NCBI GenBank assembly: GCA_964469155.1 | Contig: CAYXXU010000014.1 | Location: 1-60,505 of the forward strand | Direction of reading: 5' to 3' | Length of the DNA stretch: 60,505 nucleotides | Source: CAIWKO01 sp964469155 | Lineage (GTDB): Bacteria > Bacteroidota > Bacteroidia > Bacteroidales > CAIWKO01 | Shown here: positions 52,582 through 60,505 of the stretch, piece by piece | Layout: each line of letters starts with the position of its first letter | Numbering within the stretch: position 1 is the stretch's first letter | Notes under the pieces: model-generated | Database searches by the model: none | What the model saw: the letters and a program-made list of their open reading frames with translations, nothing else | Told to the model about the DNA's origin: nothing | Translations under genes and position numbers: made by a program

Positions 52582-53952
52582 TTATCCAACATCTTCTGTT
52601 TCACAATTCTTATCTTTTTTATCAGCGGCCAGTTTAATTACAAAATTTTTGGCTGCAAAATAGGGGATAATATTAATGTCAACGGTAATCTGTTTTGTTT
52701 TCGGATCTTGTTTGGGTTCCTTGATATCATATTTCTGGAATAATTTACCATAACCCTGGTAATCATTCATAAAATCCTGAATTTTTGATTTTAGCTTATC
52801 AGGAGAATTATAAGGATCCCAGTTTTCCAATGCCACTTCATGTACATAATTCATCAGCACTTTTTTTATCCAGTCAAATACTCTTACAATTGGATATTCC
52901 CTCATTGCGGCATTATCGCCGTTATAAAGATTGGTATTGTTGAATGCCATAACCCTGCCTTCCGAAAATACCATGGGTACCACCTGATTGTCCATAAGTG
53001 ATGCAATTTCCGATTTTAACAGGTCCATTTTTACACCTTTCACCTCGTTTAAGGTACCATATTTTTTACCGGCTACACCTTGTGCCATATTGGCTGTTTC
53101 GTCATACAATTTGCCGGCCAGGGCTGCTGAAGGAGGAATATAGAAAGCATCCTCATCCTTTTCCACCATCGATAGTTTTTCTGATTCTCTTCCGACTATC
53201 CAGTTAGCCGTCATCACAACATTCTGCAAGTCACGGTCGCTGTCCTTATATATGAGGGTATTGTCGCGAAGATCTTCAAACGAATATTCCAAAGCATGAT
53301 CAGTAATTAAGAGAACTTTGTATTTGAAGGCTATTTTTGCCCATTTCAGCAGTGTAGGTTTATCCGTAATAAAATTGCCGGGCATAACCAATAAACTGTA
53401 GCTGTCTTTCAGACTTAAACGGTCGAAGGCATTTTTTAATAGTTGCTCCACGTTATTGGCAAAATCTGAGTTCTGATCGAACAGTTCTTCCTTATTAACG
53501 TTGATGATTTTAAGATTTTCCACCTTGTCGGTGCCGGCATTTTTATAGAAAGCATCGAGGCTTTTGTAGGCTACTTCCAGATCGTGTGTGGCATCCAGGG
53601 CTGTTGTAATCCCCTGTGTGAGTAATTGCTGGTATTTTTGTTCTTTTTGTTTACAAATTTCAGCGTACTCAACCGGGTTGTTCTTATCTTCTTTTAATAG
53701 CTCGAGCCACCCGTTCAATTCATTTTTCAGGCGATCTCTTTTATCTTTGAAACGTTGCTCGGTTAGAAAGATATTTTTTGCCGCTTTTTTGGCGGGATCC
53801 ATATCAGCTGCATCTGCAATAAATCCTTTTACTGCAAAAAAACCTCCATATTTTGTAAGGAGTTGCGATATATCCTTACTTACAACCTTTTCAGGCCTGG
53901 TTTCGAATTGCTGAGATTGATTCTGCTCTTCCTGTGGTTTGGTATCTGCCAT
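52582..53952 (-). CDS. tssC: T6SS sheath protein TssC (large sheath subunit)
   Basis: A 456-residue sheath protein. Recognisable features: YGGFFAVKGFIADAADMDPA near the start, a long helical part, SYSLLVMPGNFITDKPTLLKWA, EKDEDAFYIPPSAALAGKLY, and the VPMVFSEGRVMAFNNTNLYN region, ending in a helical C-terminus (RVFDWIKKVLMNYVHEVALE). TssB and TssC form the contractile sheath that ClpV recycles. It follows tssB by 19 bases. Length is close to Bacteroidota TssC. Confidence 0.88.
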   Translation of the reverse strand: MADTKPQEEQNQSQQFETRPEKVVSKDISQLLTKYGGFFAVKGFIADAADMDPAKKAAKNIFLTEQRFKDKRDRLKNELNGWLELLKEDKNNPVEYAEICKQKEQKYQQLLTQGITTALDATHDLEVAYKSLDAFYKNAGTDKVENLKIINVNKEELFDQNSDFANNVEQLLKNAFDRLSLKDSYSLLVMPGNFITDKPTLLKWAKIAFKYKVLLITDHALEYSFEDLRDNTLIYKDSDRDLQNVVMTANWIVGRESEKLSMVEKDEDAFYIPPSAALAGKLYDETANMAQGVAGKKYGTLNEVKGVKMDLLKSEIASLMDNQVVPMVFSEGRVMAFNNTNLYNGDNAAMREYPIVRVFDWIKKVLMNYVHEVALENWDPYNSPDKLKSKIQDFMNDYQGYGKLFQKYDIKEPKQDPKTKQITVDINIIPYFAAKNFVIKLAADKKDKNCETEDVG

Positions 53953-53971
53953 GTTATATATTTTTTTAAGG

Positions 53972-54427
53972 TTAACTATTTTTTAATTCATCGAGTAATG
54001 ATTCCAGAAGCACCTGTAGTTCTTCTCTGGCTTGTTTGTCTTTCAGAATATCCCTGAGCTTCTTGTTCTGCTCTATTTGTTTTCTGAGCTTGGCGTTGGT
54101 ATCAATTTTTAATTTGGTACTTGATAAAAAAGCACTGTTATTTACAAGATTGCCTCTTCCTCCGGCAGCCTCAAAGTCGTTCATCTCTTTAAAATGTAGC
54201 TCCTCATTTACAGAGCCTCCTTCTTCATCCGTAAATTCAACTTCTACCTTGGGTTTAAAATGATCCAATACGTCTTTGATATTTTTTGCTTTCTCCAGAA
54301 GTTCCGGATCACCCACTGCCACATCGCTGCTATATTGATCAATGATCAGCGTTTTGTTATTGTCAATCGGATTGACTACGGCATTTGATTCTTCATCTTC
54401 TGCCCGCGAAATAAAATTTTCTCTCAT
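53972..54427 (-). CDS. tssB: T6SS sheath protein TssB (small sheath subunit)
   Basis: A 151-residue sheath protein, first gene of the operon. The centre DHFKPKVEVEFTDEEGGSVN and the following ELHFKEMNDFE match the conserved TssB core (PxVxxxF..., F-x-x-x-x-D-F), then helices (LRKQIEQNKKLRDILKDKQA, REELQVLLESLLDEL). It has a clear promoter 90-120 bases upstream. The ATG at 54427 gives a length in the family range (150-170). Confidence 0.9.
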   Translation of the reverse strand: MRENFISRAEDEESNAVVNPIDNNKTLIIDQYSSDVAVGDPELLEKAKNIKDVLDHFKPKVEVEFTDEEGGSVNEELHFKEMNDFEAAGGRGNLVNNSAFLSSTKLKIDTNAKLRKQIEQNKKLRDILKDKQAREELQVLLESLLDELKNS

Positions 54428-54517
54428 AACTGTTTCATTTTAAATATTAAAATAAGTTTTTAAAAGTATAAAATATTGCCCAAAAAAAAATTGCTCACAT
54501 ACTAACCTTTTTTTATG

Positions 54518-54548
54518 CAAATATAGTTAAGAATATACAAATGTCAAA
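54518..54548 (-). promoter_or_regulatory. Promoter TTTG-N19-TATATTTG for the tssB operon
   Basis: On the minus strand TTTG (54548-54545), 19 bases, then TATATTTG (54525-54518): a full match to the Bacteroidota consensus, with the same spacing as the pruA promoter in this window. The leader to the tssB ATG at 54427 is about 85 bases. Confidence 0.65.
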
Positions 54549-55317
54549 ATTTTTTTTCTTTTTTTTTGTTAAACCATTCATTATTGTTAAATATTTTAGG
54601 TTTCCGGCAGTATTTCATGAATTGGATGATTCTTATTTTCAAATTTCTAAATCAAATATGCCCATCATTTCGAAATCGCCTGTCTGTATTTACCTATTGT
54701 GACCTTTTTTTACAGGCTTTTGGTTTCCAACACCTTATTTCATACTGCCGCAGGCAATGGAGCAGGTTGCACTAAATCACCGCTACTTTTTGGGAAATGG
54801 TAGTATTGGTTTTTCGTAAAAATCCATTTGAGCACAACTGTTATGACCCTTCCAAAACAACACCACATCTCAAATGCTTTCAAAAACCTTCCCAAATTTA
54901 CCCTCAAACCACCCAAAAAACTATACAAAAATATATGAACAAGACTATCTACACTTTGTCCTTTTTTGTAGATTTTATCAATTTCTTTTTCAATGAATGA
55001 CCAGCTATTGATTTCATCAATCTGGGGAAAAACACGTTCTTACGGGTACGTCTTTCTATATAATTTCCGGCAAAACTCATCTGTCTATGTTTTTGAATTT
55101 TAATACAGTAAAGTTCTGAAATTTATTGGAAATATTAATAAATAACTTGTTCAATATATTAACATTCAAATGTTTATAATCATTTTGCCTTGCAAAGGTC
55201 TTCTGTCTTTTTCAGCAAAAATGATTTGCCACCAAATCACAAAAACTCCAAATCTGCACCAAAGGTTTTTGGGGCAATACATACTAAATATTATTCTATT
55301 TTATAATCCTCTGAAAA
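54549..55317. other. Gene-free leader region upstream of the T6SS operon
   Basis: No credible gene. AT-rich, with small open frames lacking start context, compositional bias or family similarity. It separates the T6SS promoter from the 41-bp repeat array. Confidence 0.5.
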
Positions 55318-55604
55318 ATGAAAACCCTATGCCTATTGAATAAAATACATTATGCCGCGCTCAAACAGACCGAATTTTAAATAAAATAGTTCATGCATCG
55401 TTAAAACGGGCTTAATTTTAAATTAAATTCGTTTTGCTTTGTTAAAACGTGTTATTTTTTAAATAATACGCGTTTAGCCTCGTCAAAACGGGTTAAATTA
55501 AAAATAAAATGCATTCTGTTTCGGCAAAAATGGTTTAATTCGGATTTTTATGCATTTTGCTTCGGCACATGGTATTTTATTTAAAATTTGATACTTTTCA
55601 ATGG
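55318..55604. repeat. Degenerate 41-bp tandem repeat, 7 units
   Basis: Units begin at 55318, 55359, 55400, 55441, 55482, 55523 and 55564, exactly 41 bases apart. The consensus begins with GTTAAAACGGGTTAATTTT and ends in AAT-rich sequence followed by CGTTTTGCTTC. Bases vary a lot, but the spacing is never lost, so length is constrained or the array arose once and drifted. It is not CRISPR, since there are no distinct spacers. It sits about 0.8 kb upstream of the tssB promoter. Confidence 0.75.
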
Positions 55605-55956
55605 TTCAAAGCATTTTTATTTTTTTCCAGGTTGTTTTCAATCGAAGCCTATCGGGTTTTTTCTTTATTTTGGAACCTTCAGACAGTACGTATTGGGTTG
55701 AACAAAAATATTTTATCATTTATTTAAAAAATAGCAAATATATTTTACACTATACCTTGCCTTTTTCTCCTGTATATCGTTTATAATGTGAAATCTTAAA
55801 CCCAAATTTATTAAACACAATTAGATCGAAAAATTCTGATACAAATGTTAGCCAATAACTCTCACAGAAGAACCTGCGACGGGAGCCGGTTAATTGATAA
55901 TCTTTTTTAGTCCCCAAAGCATCATTGGCCTGAATATTTAAAGAGCAGAAAATAAA
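55605..55956. other. Gene-free AT-rich stretch
   Basis: Between the 41-bp array and the terminator of the next gene. I see no gene or recognisable element. Confidence 0.4.
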
Positions 55957-55987
55957 AAGAGCCTCACATAACTTGTGCAAGGCTCTT
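55957..55987 (-). terminator. Terminator downstream of the exported-protein gene at 56.1 kb
   Basis: On the minus strand AAGAGCCT, a 15-base interior with a weak inner stem, then AGGCTCTT followed by TTTATTTT. It lies 95 bases past the stop at 56082 and would end that minus-strand transcript. Confidence 0.7.
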
Positions 55988-56081
55988 AATTTTCAAATTA
56001 TATCATTTTCAAATTTTCAAATTAACCCTTTTGGCTCCGTACTGATCCCTGTTTCTATCAGGGTTTTGGCAGCCTCAATTA

Positions 56082-57542
56082 TTAATAATCTCCGGGCTTA
56101 TATTTAATGCTGGTATTGAAATTTAAGCCGGCCACTTTTTTAAACAGGTCGATGGTCATATCAGAGCTAAGCAAGCCCGAGTCGCGCATCTTTTTATTCA
56201 CGCCAAACATTTTGGGTTCAATCATGACGTTTTTTTCATCCATATAGTAGGCCTCCATCATGGTCAGGTAGGTTTCTACAGGCTTATTGGTATATTGATC
56301 GGATTCGGTAACAGGGATGGCGCTGAACAGCACATCATAGGTCAGGTAGAGCTTCGAATTCCACCTGGCGCCCGTAATTACAATCTTTTTTATGGAATAA
56401 GACTTGGAATCCGATTTATGGAAACCGTACACTATGGTTTTTTTGGCCGCGATGGCATTAATTTTGGTTTGATACTCTTTTTTGGCGGCATCTATTTCAT
56501 TATTCAGCTTCTCTATCTTCGGGCCCACCTCCTGGTAGTTTTTCTCGGTAAGGGTTGCGCGCAGCTCGTCCATGGTCTTCTTCTGGGCAGCCATTTTGGC
56601 TTCACCTTCGTTATAGAGGCTGATGATGGTATTGAAATCGTCTTTATTGATGCTGGCATCGGCCTTGTTCGATCCGGGTTCTATAGACCTGTCAGGATAG
56701 GTCTTTTCTTTCACCGTGCTGCCGGGAATCCTTTCGCGCTGAGCAGGTGCCTGAACCCAATTATCCAAACCGGTCGCCACATAGGTGATCCCAGAATAGA
56801 TCTGCTGCCAGCTTTCCAGGCGGTTCATGGTTTCTGCCTTCAAAAAGCTGCGCCCCGATAAAATGGTGCCTGCAAAATCCAAAGCCAGGCGGGTTTTGCC
56901 ATACTTCTCCGGAAGCACTTTCGATGCCACATCGAGCAATGCCGACACGCAAGGCAGGGCGTAAGCCCCCGCGGTGTAAAAAGCTATAGCACACGAGGCC
57001 ACGCCTAAGGCTGTGGAGGCATATCCCAGTGCTGTGGTCAGTGTGGCTGGATCAATTTGCAGATCATAATTGGCCGGACCTTCTGCTTTCCTGGGATTAG
57101 GCGTTACCATTTTCATGGGCTGGGGCAAAGCAAAATCAACGCCTTTCAGCTCCTTGTTTTTTCCGTCGTTATAGCAAATAAGAATGTCGGCCCTCTGGTC
57201 CTTAAAATTGCTGAAGCATATCATTTGTTTGCGGTAAACCGCCAGTTCAGGGTTGCCATTCTGATCGAAATGCATTAAAAACACCGAACTGGTATCGGTC
57301 CGGCGAAAAGCAATCTTCTCTATCACATTCGAATTGTTCCGCATTTTGATCAGCATCACCGAACCGTCGGTATGCAGTCCCATCACCTGGAAAGCCGTGT
57401 CGTTGGTCAGGGCAAACACATAATTATCGCCCACACCATCGGGTGTTTTGATCTGCTGCGCCCATAGTTTGCCGCTGAAACAGGGTAACAACATGAGCAT
57501 AAGAATAACGCTCAAATTTCTTCGAAAGGATAGTTTTTTCAT
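56082..57542 (-). CDS. Exported protein of unknown function
   Basis: A 486-residue protein with a signal peptide (about 1-29, ending KLWAQ). The N-terminal third is beta-rich (NYVFALTNDTAFQVMGLHTD). The middle has a small-residue hydrophobic stretch (YASTALGVASCAIAFYTAGA) that could be membrane-active or a buried helical hairpin, followed by a helical coiled-coil segment (EGEAKMAAQKKTMDELRATL, KIEKLNNEIDAAKKEYQ) and a beta-rich C-terminus. I do not recognise the family. A TATTTTTG element at 57583-57590 (minus) is a possible -7 box. It is transcribed from right to left, ending at the hairpin at 55957. Confidence 0.65.
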   Translation of the reverse strand: MKKLSFRRNLSVILMLMLLPCFSGKLWAQQIKTPDGVGDNYVFALTNDTAFQVMGLHTDGSVMLIKMRNNSNVIEKIAFRRTDTSSVFLMHFDQNGNPELAVYRKQMICFSNFKDQRADILICYNDGKNKELKGVDFALPQPMKMVTPNPRKAEGPANYDLQIDPATLTTALGYASTALGVASCAIAFYTAGAYALPCVSALLDVASKVLPEKYGKTRLALDFAGTILSGRSFLKAETMNRLESWQQIYSGITYVATGLDNWVQAPAQRERIPGSTVKEKTYPDRSIEPGSNKADASINKDDFNTIISLYNEGEAKMAAQKKTMDELRATLTEKNYQEVGPKIEKLNNEIDAAKKEYQTKINAIAAKKTIVYGFHKSDSKSYSIKKIVITGARWNSKLYLTYDVLFSAIPVTESDQYTNKPVETYLTMMEAYYMDEKNVMIEPKMFGVNKKMRDSGLLSSDMTIDLFKKVAGLNFNTSIKYKPGDY

Positions 57543-57608
57543 GAGTTTGGTTTTAATGGATGTAATTAATGAGTATCTGATGCAAAAATAATCAAAATCA
57601 GATATAAA

Positions 57609-58250
57609 TTATTTTATTGGAAAATATATCGGATGCCTTTCGTTATATTTCAGCAGAAAATGGTGTATCATATCCCGTTTGTTCTTTGTTTTTTCCAATT
57701 CCTTTAGCAGTTCCTCATCGTGTGTCTTCAGGAAATCCTTAAAATTGCGGAAAGTAAATAAAAAGGTAGCGCCGGTTTCCATATCCAGCACATATTCGCG
57801 CAGGTCGTTGGCCGACCAGGTGAGCATGGAGGGATCGCCGTAATAATCGTCCACATAACGGTTGCTGCGCTGGTACTGCATAAAATGTGAGAGCGCCCCT
57901 ACAATAAACATGCGATAAAAACCATCATTACCATCGCTGAAATACAGCACCCCGTTCTTCGAAAAACCGAAACAGCTTCGCTCCCGCTGTTTCCCGGTTT
58001 TTCCGGAAGTATCTGTTACCGTATACTTCAGGGTGATATTGCCGTCATCAAAAGAGTTTTTATCTTTAATAATTTCAAAATTCTTAACCGAAGGCGCATT
58101 GTTCTTAAATTCAGTAAAGTTCATGAAAATGCCATCCTCAAAGGTAAAGTCACGGGTATATTTAACCATGGTGCGGCTGGTATCCGTCTGCGCGAACACC
58201 CCCACTGCAAATAAAAAACAAATAGCTAAAACACAAAACAGATTTTTCAT
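57609..58250 (-). CDS. Exported protein of unknown function
   Basis: A 213-residue protein with a signal peptide (about 1-20, ending GVFAQ). The mature part starts with acidic beta segments (FTFEDGIFMNFTEFKNNAPS), has GVLYFSDGNDGFYRMFIVGA in the middle, and a helical, Lys/Glu-rich C-terminus (DEELLKELEKTKNKRDMIH). I do not recognise it. It lies 66 bases upstream of the exported-protein gene at 56082 and 24 bases downstream of the propeller/barrel gene, so the three may share a transcript. Confidence 0.6.
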   Translation of the reverse strand: MKNLFCVLAICFLFAVGVFAQTDTSRTMVKYTRDFTFEDGIFMNFTEFKNNAPSVKNFEIIKDKNSFDDGNITLKYTVTDTSGKTGKQRERSCFGFSKNGVLYFSDGNDGFYRMFIVGALSHFMQYQRSNRYVDDYYGDPSMLTWSANDLREYVLDMETGATFLFTFRNFKDFLKTHDEELLKELEKTKNKRDMIHHFLLKYNERHPIYFPIK

Positions 58251-58274
58251 TTTAAAAACAAATTGAGTTCCCTG

Positions 58275-60505
58275 TCAATCATTCATGCGCGAAAACTTAG
58301 GCTTAAAATATAGTTGGTTGAAGTTGATACTATAGATCAGTTCGTAAATTATCTTTTTATTGTAAAATGTGTAAGTGGTGCGGCAGCCCAAACTGATGGG
58401 AGCCAGGAAACGTGCAATATGGAAATCGCTGAGCAGCGAAAGCCCAGCCGAATTATAAGTGAATGTTTTGTTATCCTTGGTAACAAAAGCCTGATCATAA
58501 TGTACTGCTGCCCTGAATCGTTTGATATAAAGCGCCCCAAATATGCTCCAGTCGGGATAGAACAGTGGCAGTTCGTAACTGAATTTCCCCGTCAACAATT
58601 GATGATGATATCCGTTAAAGGTGATACCCTGCGGTAAGTTAATAATATCAGCAAACATATAATGTGCAGCGTTTATCTCCTGATACCCAATGTAAGCATT
58701 CAAACTGTGATGCCTGCCTAGGCCGGGAAAATACAACATACTTTCCACGGCAAATATATTCCCAAGATCGGTACCATTGAGGGGCGTATTCTTATAACTG
58801 ATATCAAGCATCTGTCCCCAGCGTGGATTGATATCTTTGGGCGAAACGGTCAATACGTTATACGCATACAGTCGATAAGTCATCACATGATAATAGCCAG
58901 AAAATCCCTCGGAAGGATAATTGCTCCTTGGAATATAGTTGGCAAATGAATACCCTATCTGGGGTTGTAACGAACGGAAGTATTTCCCTCCCGATAGGTT
59001 GAATGGCACTTTCATGTTGACCTGGGCCGAAAAAACATCCCATTTCACCGATTCCTGCTTATTCATTTGATAATTGACATTAAAATCAAACTGCGGATAC
59101 CAGCCGCGATAACTTACTTTGGCATAGAACTGCTGGTTGGCATCGTTCCAACTGTGCTCGTAACCCGCACTGGTGACCACAGTGCTCAAAAGGTTCTGCG
59201 AAATGATTTCCAGCCCGGGTTTGATAGAAGTGTTGTCTGCATTGATCGACAATGGCCCCCAACTGTGGAAATTAAACAGGTGCAGGAATTTCCGGTAATT
59301 GGCCGGAGTATATTCTTTTTCCTTGTTCTGATAAAAATCCAGCACCTTATTATCTCTTGCCAACGGTTCGTATAGCTTCACCGAGGTATTCGAAACTTCC
59401 ATCAGGGGCAGTTTGGGTAAAGAATCTATGCAGGCTTTCACCAGTTTATATCCGTCGGCGGTATAATCCGAATAAATGATCTCCTTCCCATCAGCCGATA
59501 TGGTAGGATCGGTCACACCAAAACGGGAAGAAGTAATACGGACAATCTTCCCTGCAGTATCCAAACGGTAGATATTATTGATACCCGAATAGGCCCCCAC
59601 AAAATATACAAAGCCTCCCCACTTCTTAGGTTGCTGAATATTTACAAACGAAGGTTGGGTAAGATCTTTAAACTCACCCATTGCATTCCGGATTCGCAGG
59701 CGCTTTCCCGAAGGGTTCAGGGCAATATAAACTATTTCATCATCCGTATCCGACCAGGAAGGGGTCATAATAAAATCTCCTGCAAGGGCAGCTTCGCGGT
59801 TCAATACCGAGCCATTGTGAGCATCCAGTACCACCAGAAATGAATTTCCTTCCGTGGTCTGTTCCACACAAACGATCTTATTGCCCTTATGATTCAATGA
59901 GGGCACGAAATACCGCGATCTGTGTGTGAGTTGCCTGGTGCGGTGAGTAAGAATATTATAAGTCTTAATAACGGAAAAGGTACGGTTTTCCCAGCGGGGG
60001 TCGTTTTTGGTTTCGGCCCATACGATCATATTCGAAGCAAAGCTCAGGGAGGTAGTGAAAAACTGCCCGGGAGTGAACAGACGCTTTTCCTTTCCCCTGC
60101 TGTCGATCCGTATGAAACGGGAAATATCATCTATGCCCGACTTCACCGTCAGGTAAGTGTTGTTACCCATAAAACTTCCGTGGTTATAACTGCTGAAGTA
60201 TTTATTGGTCTTATTCGAAAGCAACTCCTGTTTTGTCGTAATAACGGCGCTGTCCTGCAATTTCCATTGCCCTTCCAGTGTCTGCATGGAAAGTTTATAC
60301 AGTTCCACCTTATTGAGCCGGGTTACTTTGCGTATGCCGCTGTTAAAGGGAACCACCATAAAAGGCAGGCGGGCGGTACGGTTCATGGCGCTCTCCCATA
60401 CATCGTACGAAAAGTACTTCTGCGCGCTGGCTACAATATGATAACCCAGAATGTAGCGGTCTGGGGTATAGGTTTTATACGAACCAAACACGGCCTTATC
60501 ATAGC
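58275..60505 (-). CDS. TolB-like beta-propeller / outer-membrane barrel protein, N-terminal part cut off
   Basis: About 740 residues visible. The frame is open through the window edge (reads YDKAVFGSYKTY at the visible N-terminus), so the start lies outside. The first half carries TolB/WD40-like propeller repeats (FVPSLNHKGNKIVCVEQT, then DTDDEIVYIALNPSGKRLRI, then VTDPTISADGKEIIYSDYT). The C-terminal 300 residues look like a transmembrane beta barrel (YEHSWNDANQQFYAKVSYRG, then LQPQIGYSFANYIP, then GKFSYELPLFYPDWSIFGAL). Bacteroidota outer-membrane proteins of this kind often have a peptidase MA-type N-terminal domain, which cannot be checked here. Confidence 0.75.
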   Translation of the reverse strand, partial: YDKAVFGSYKTYTPDRYILGYHIVASAQKYFSYDVWESAMNRTARLPFMVVPFNSGIRKVTRLNKVELYKLSMQTLEGQWKLQDSAVITTKQELLSNKTNKYFSSYNHGSFMGNNTYLTVKSGIDDISRFIRIDSRGKEKRLFTPGQFFTTSLSFASNMIVWAETKNDPRWENRTFSVIKTYNILTHRTRQLTHRSRYFVPSLNHKGNKIVCVEQTTEGNSFLVVLDAHNGSVLNREAALAGDFIMTPSWSDTDDEIVYIALNPSGKRLRIRNAMGEFKDLTQPSFVNIQQPKKWGGFVYFVGAYSGINNIYRLDTAGKIVRITSSRFGVTDPTISADGKEIIYSDYTADGYKLVKACIDSLPKLPLMEVSNTSVKLYEPLARDNKVLDFYQNKEKEYTPANYRKFLHLFNFHSWGPLSINADNTSIKPGLEIISQNLLSTVVTSAGYEHSWNDANQQFYAKVSYRGWYPQFDFNVNYQMNKQESVKWDVFSAQVNMKVPFNLSGGKYFRSLQPQIGYSFANYIPRSNYPSEGFSGYYHVMTYRLYAYNVLTVSPKDINPRWGQMLDISYKNTPLNGTDLGNIFAVESMLYFPGLGRHHSLNAYIGYQEINAAHYMFADIINLPQGITFNGYHHQLLTGKFSYELPLFYPDWSIFGALYIKRFRAAVHYDQAFVTKDNKTFTYNSAGLSLLSDFHIARFLAPISLGCRTTYTFYNKKIIYELIYSINFNQLYFKPKFSRMND

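Noticed and set aside
55318..55604. 41-bp repeats as a possible CRISPR array
   Set aside because: Units abut directly with no distinct spacers, and the units themselves vary strongly; no cas genes nearby.
54549..55980. Several 60-77 codon frames in the T6SS leader region
   Set aside because: No start context, no bias, no recognisable family; overlapping frames on both strands.

Overview
The window looks like a chromosomal segment from an uncultured-type, probably anaerobic member of the Bacteroidota. The signs are: a Na+-NQR operon, proteins with type IX secretion (T9SS) C-terminal sorting domains, the Bacteroidota promoter pattern TTTG-N19-TAnnTTTG, a T6SS of the Bacteroidota (subtype iii) kind, and anaerobe-style genes (aldehyde:ferredoxin oxidoreductase family, rubrerythrin, flavin reductase-rubredoxin). 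I cannot name a species. I saw no tRNA, rRNA, CRISPR array or transposase.

Layout. 1-4.2 kb: nqrB (5' end cut off), nqrC, nqrD, nqrE and nqrF on +, with a small NqrM-like Cys-rich membrane protein convergent at 4.4-4.6 kb. 4.2-5.5 kb is gene-poor and repeat-rich (68-bp direct repeat, heptamers, small palindromes, 12 copies of a 21-bp unit). 5.5-16.7 kb is housekeeping: topoisomerase IV subunit B, a YigZ/IMPACT protein, a cupin, a DUF4349-like protein, P5C dehydrogenase, an AOR-family oxidoreductase, a Cys/Met-type PLP enzyme with homoserine dehydrogenase, and inorganic pyrophosphatase. 16.8-17.1 kb holds a second 21-bp array (14 copies). 17.4-25.5 kb: a T9SS cargo protein, flavin reductase-rubredoxin, rubrerythrin, a giant T9SS cargo protein and a small exported protein.

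25.9-54.4 kb is the centrepiece: a T6SS locus on one long minus-strand gene string (tssB, tssC, two tssD/hcp, vgrG, PAAR-like metallopeptidase effector with adjacent lipoprotein, then later tssG, tssK, tssE, tssF and an NlpC/P60-LysM protein), with clpV (tssH) on + at the left end. Between the spike/effector half and the baseplate half sits a complete-looking ubiquitin-like conjugation module: a beta-grasp Ubl ending in AGG-HK, two paralogous E2s with HPN and catalytic Cys, an E1, an inner-membrane-anchored JAMM peptidase, and a seven-TM lipoprotein-type protein with a periplasmic VWA domain, a RING-H2-like Zn motif (candidate E3) and a C-terminal FHA-like domain. Three further exported or membrane proteins (coiled-coil with C-terminal TM, an unknown secreted protein, and a coiled-coil protein with a probable outer-membrane barrel) lie among them. 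I recognise no TssJLM and no clear TssN/O/P/Q by sequence, so this module may supply or replace the trans-envelope complex. Predicted topology puts the RING, FHA and JAMM domains in the cytoplasm, where E1, E2 and Ubl would be. I know of bacterial E1/E2/JAMM/Ubl operons, but not of one built into a T6SS in this way.

54.4-56.1 kb is a gene-free leader with the tssB promoter and a degenerate but perfectly phased 41-bp tandem repeat (7 units). 56.1-60.5 kb: two exported proteins of unknown function and a beta-propeller/beta-barrel protein cut off by the window end. All calls come from reading the sequence; no database search was run.
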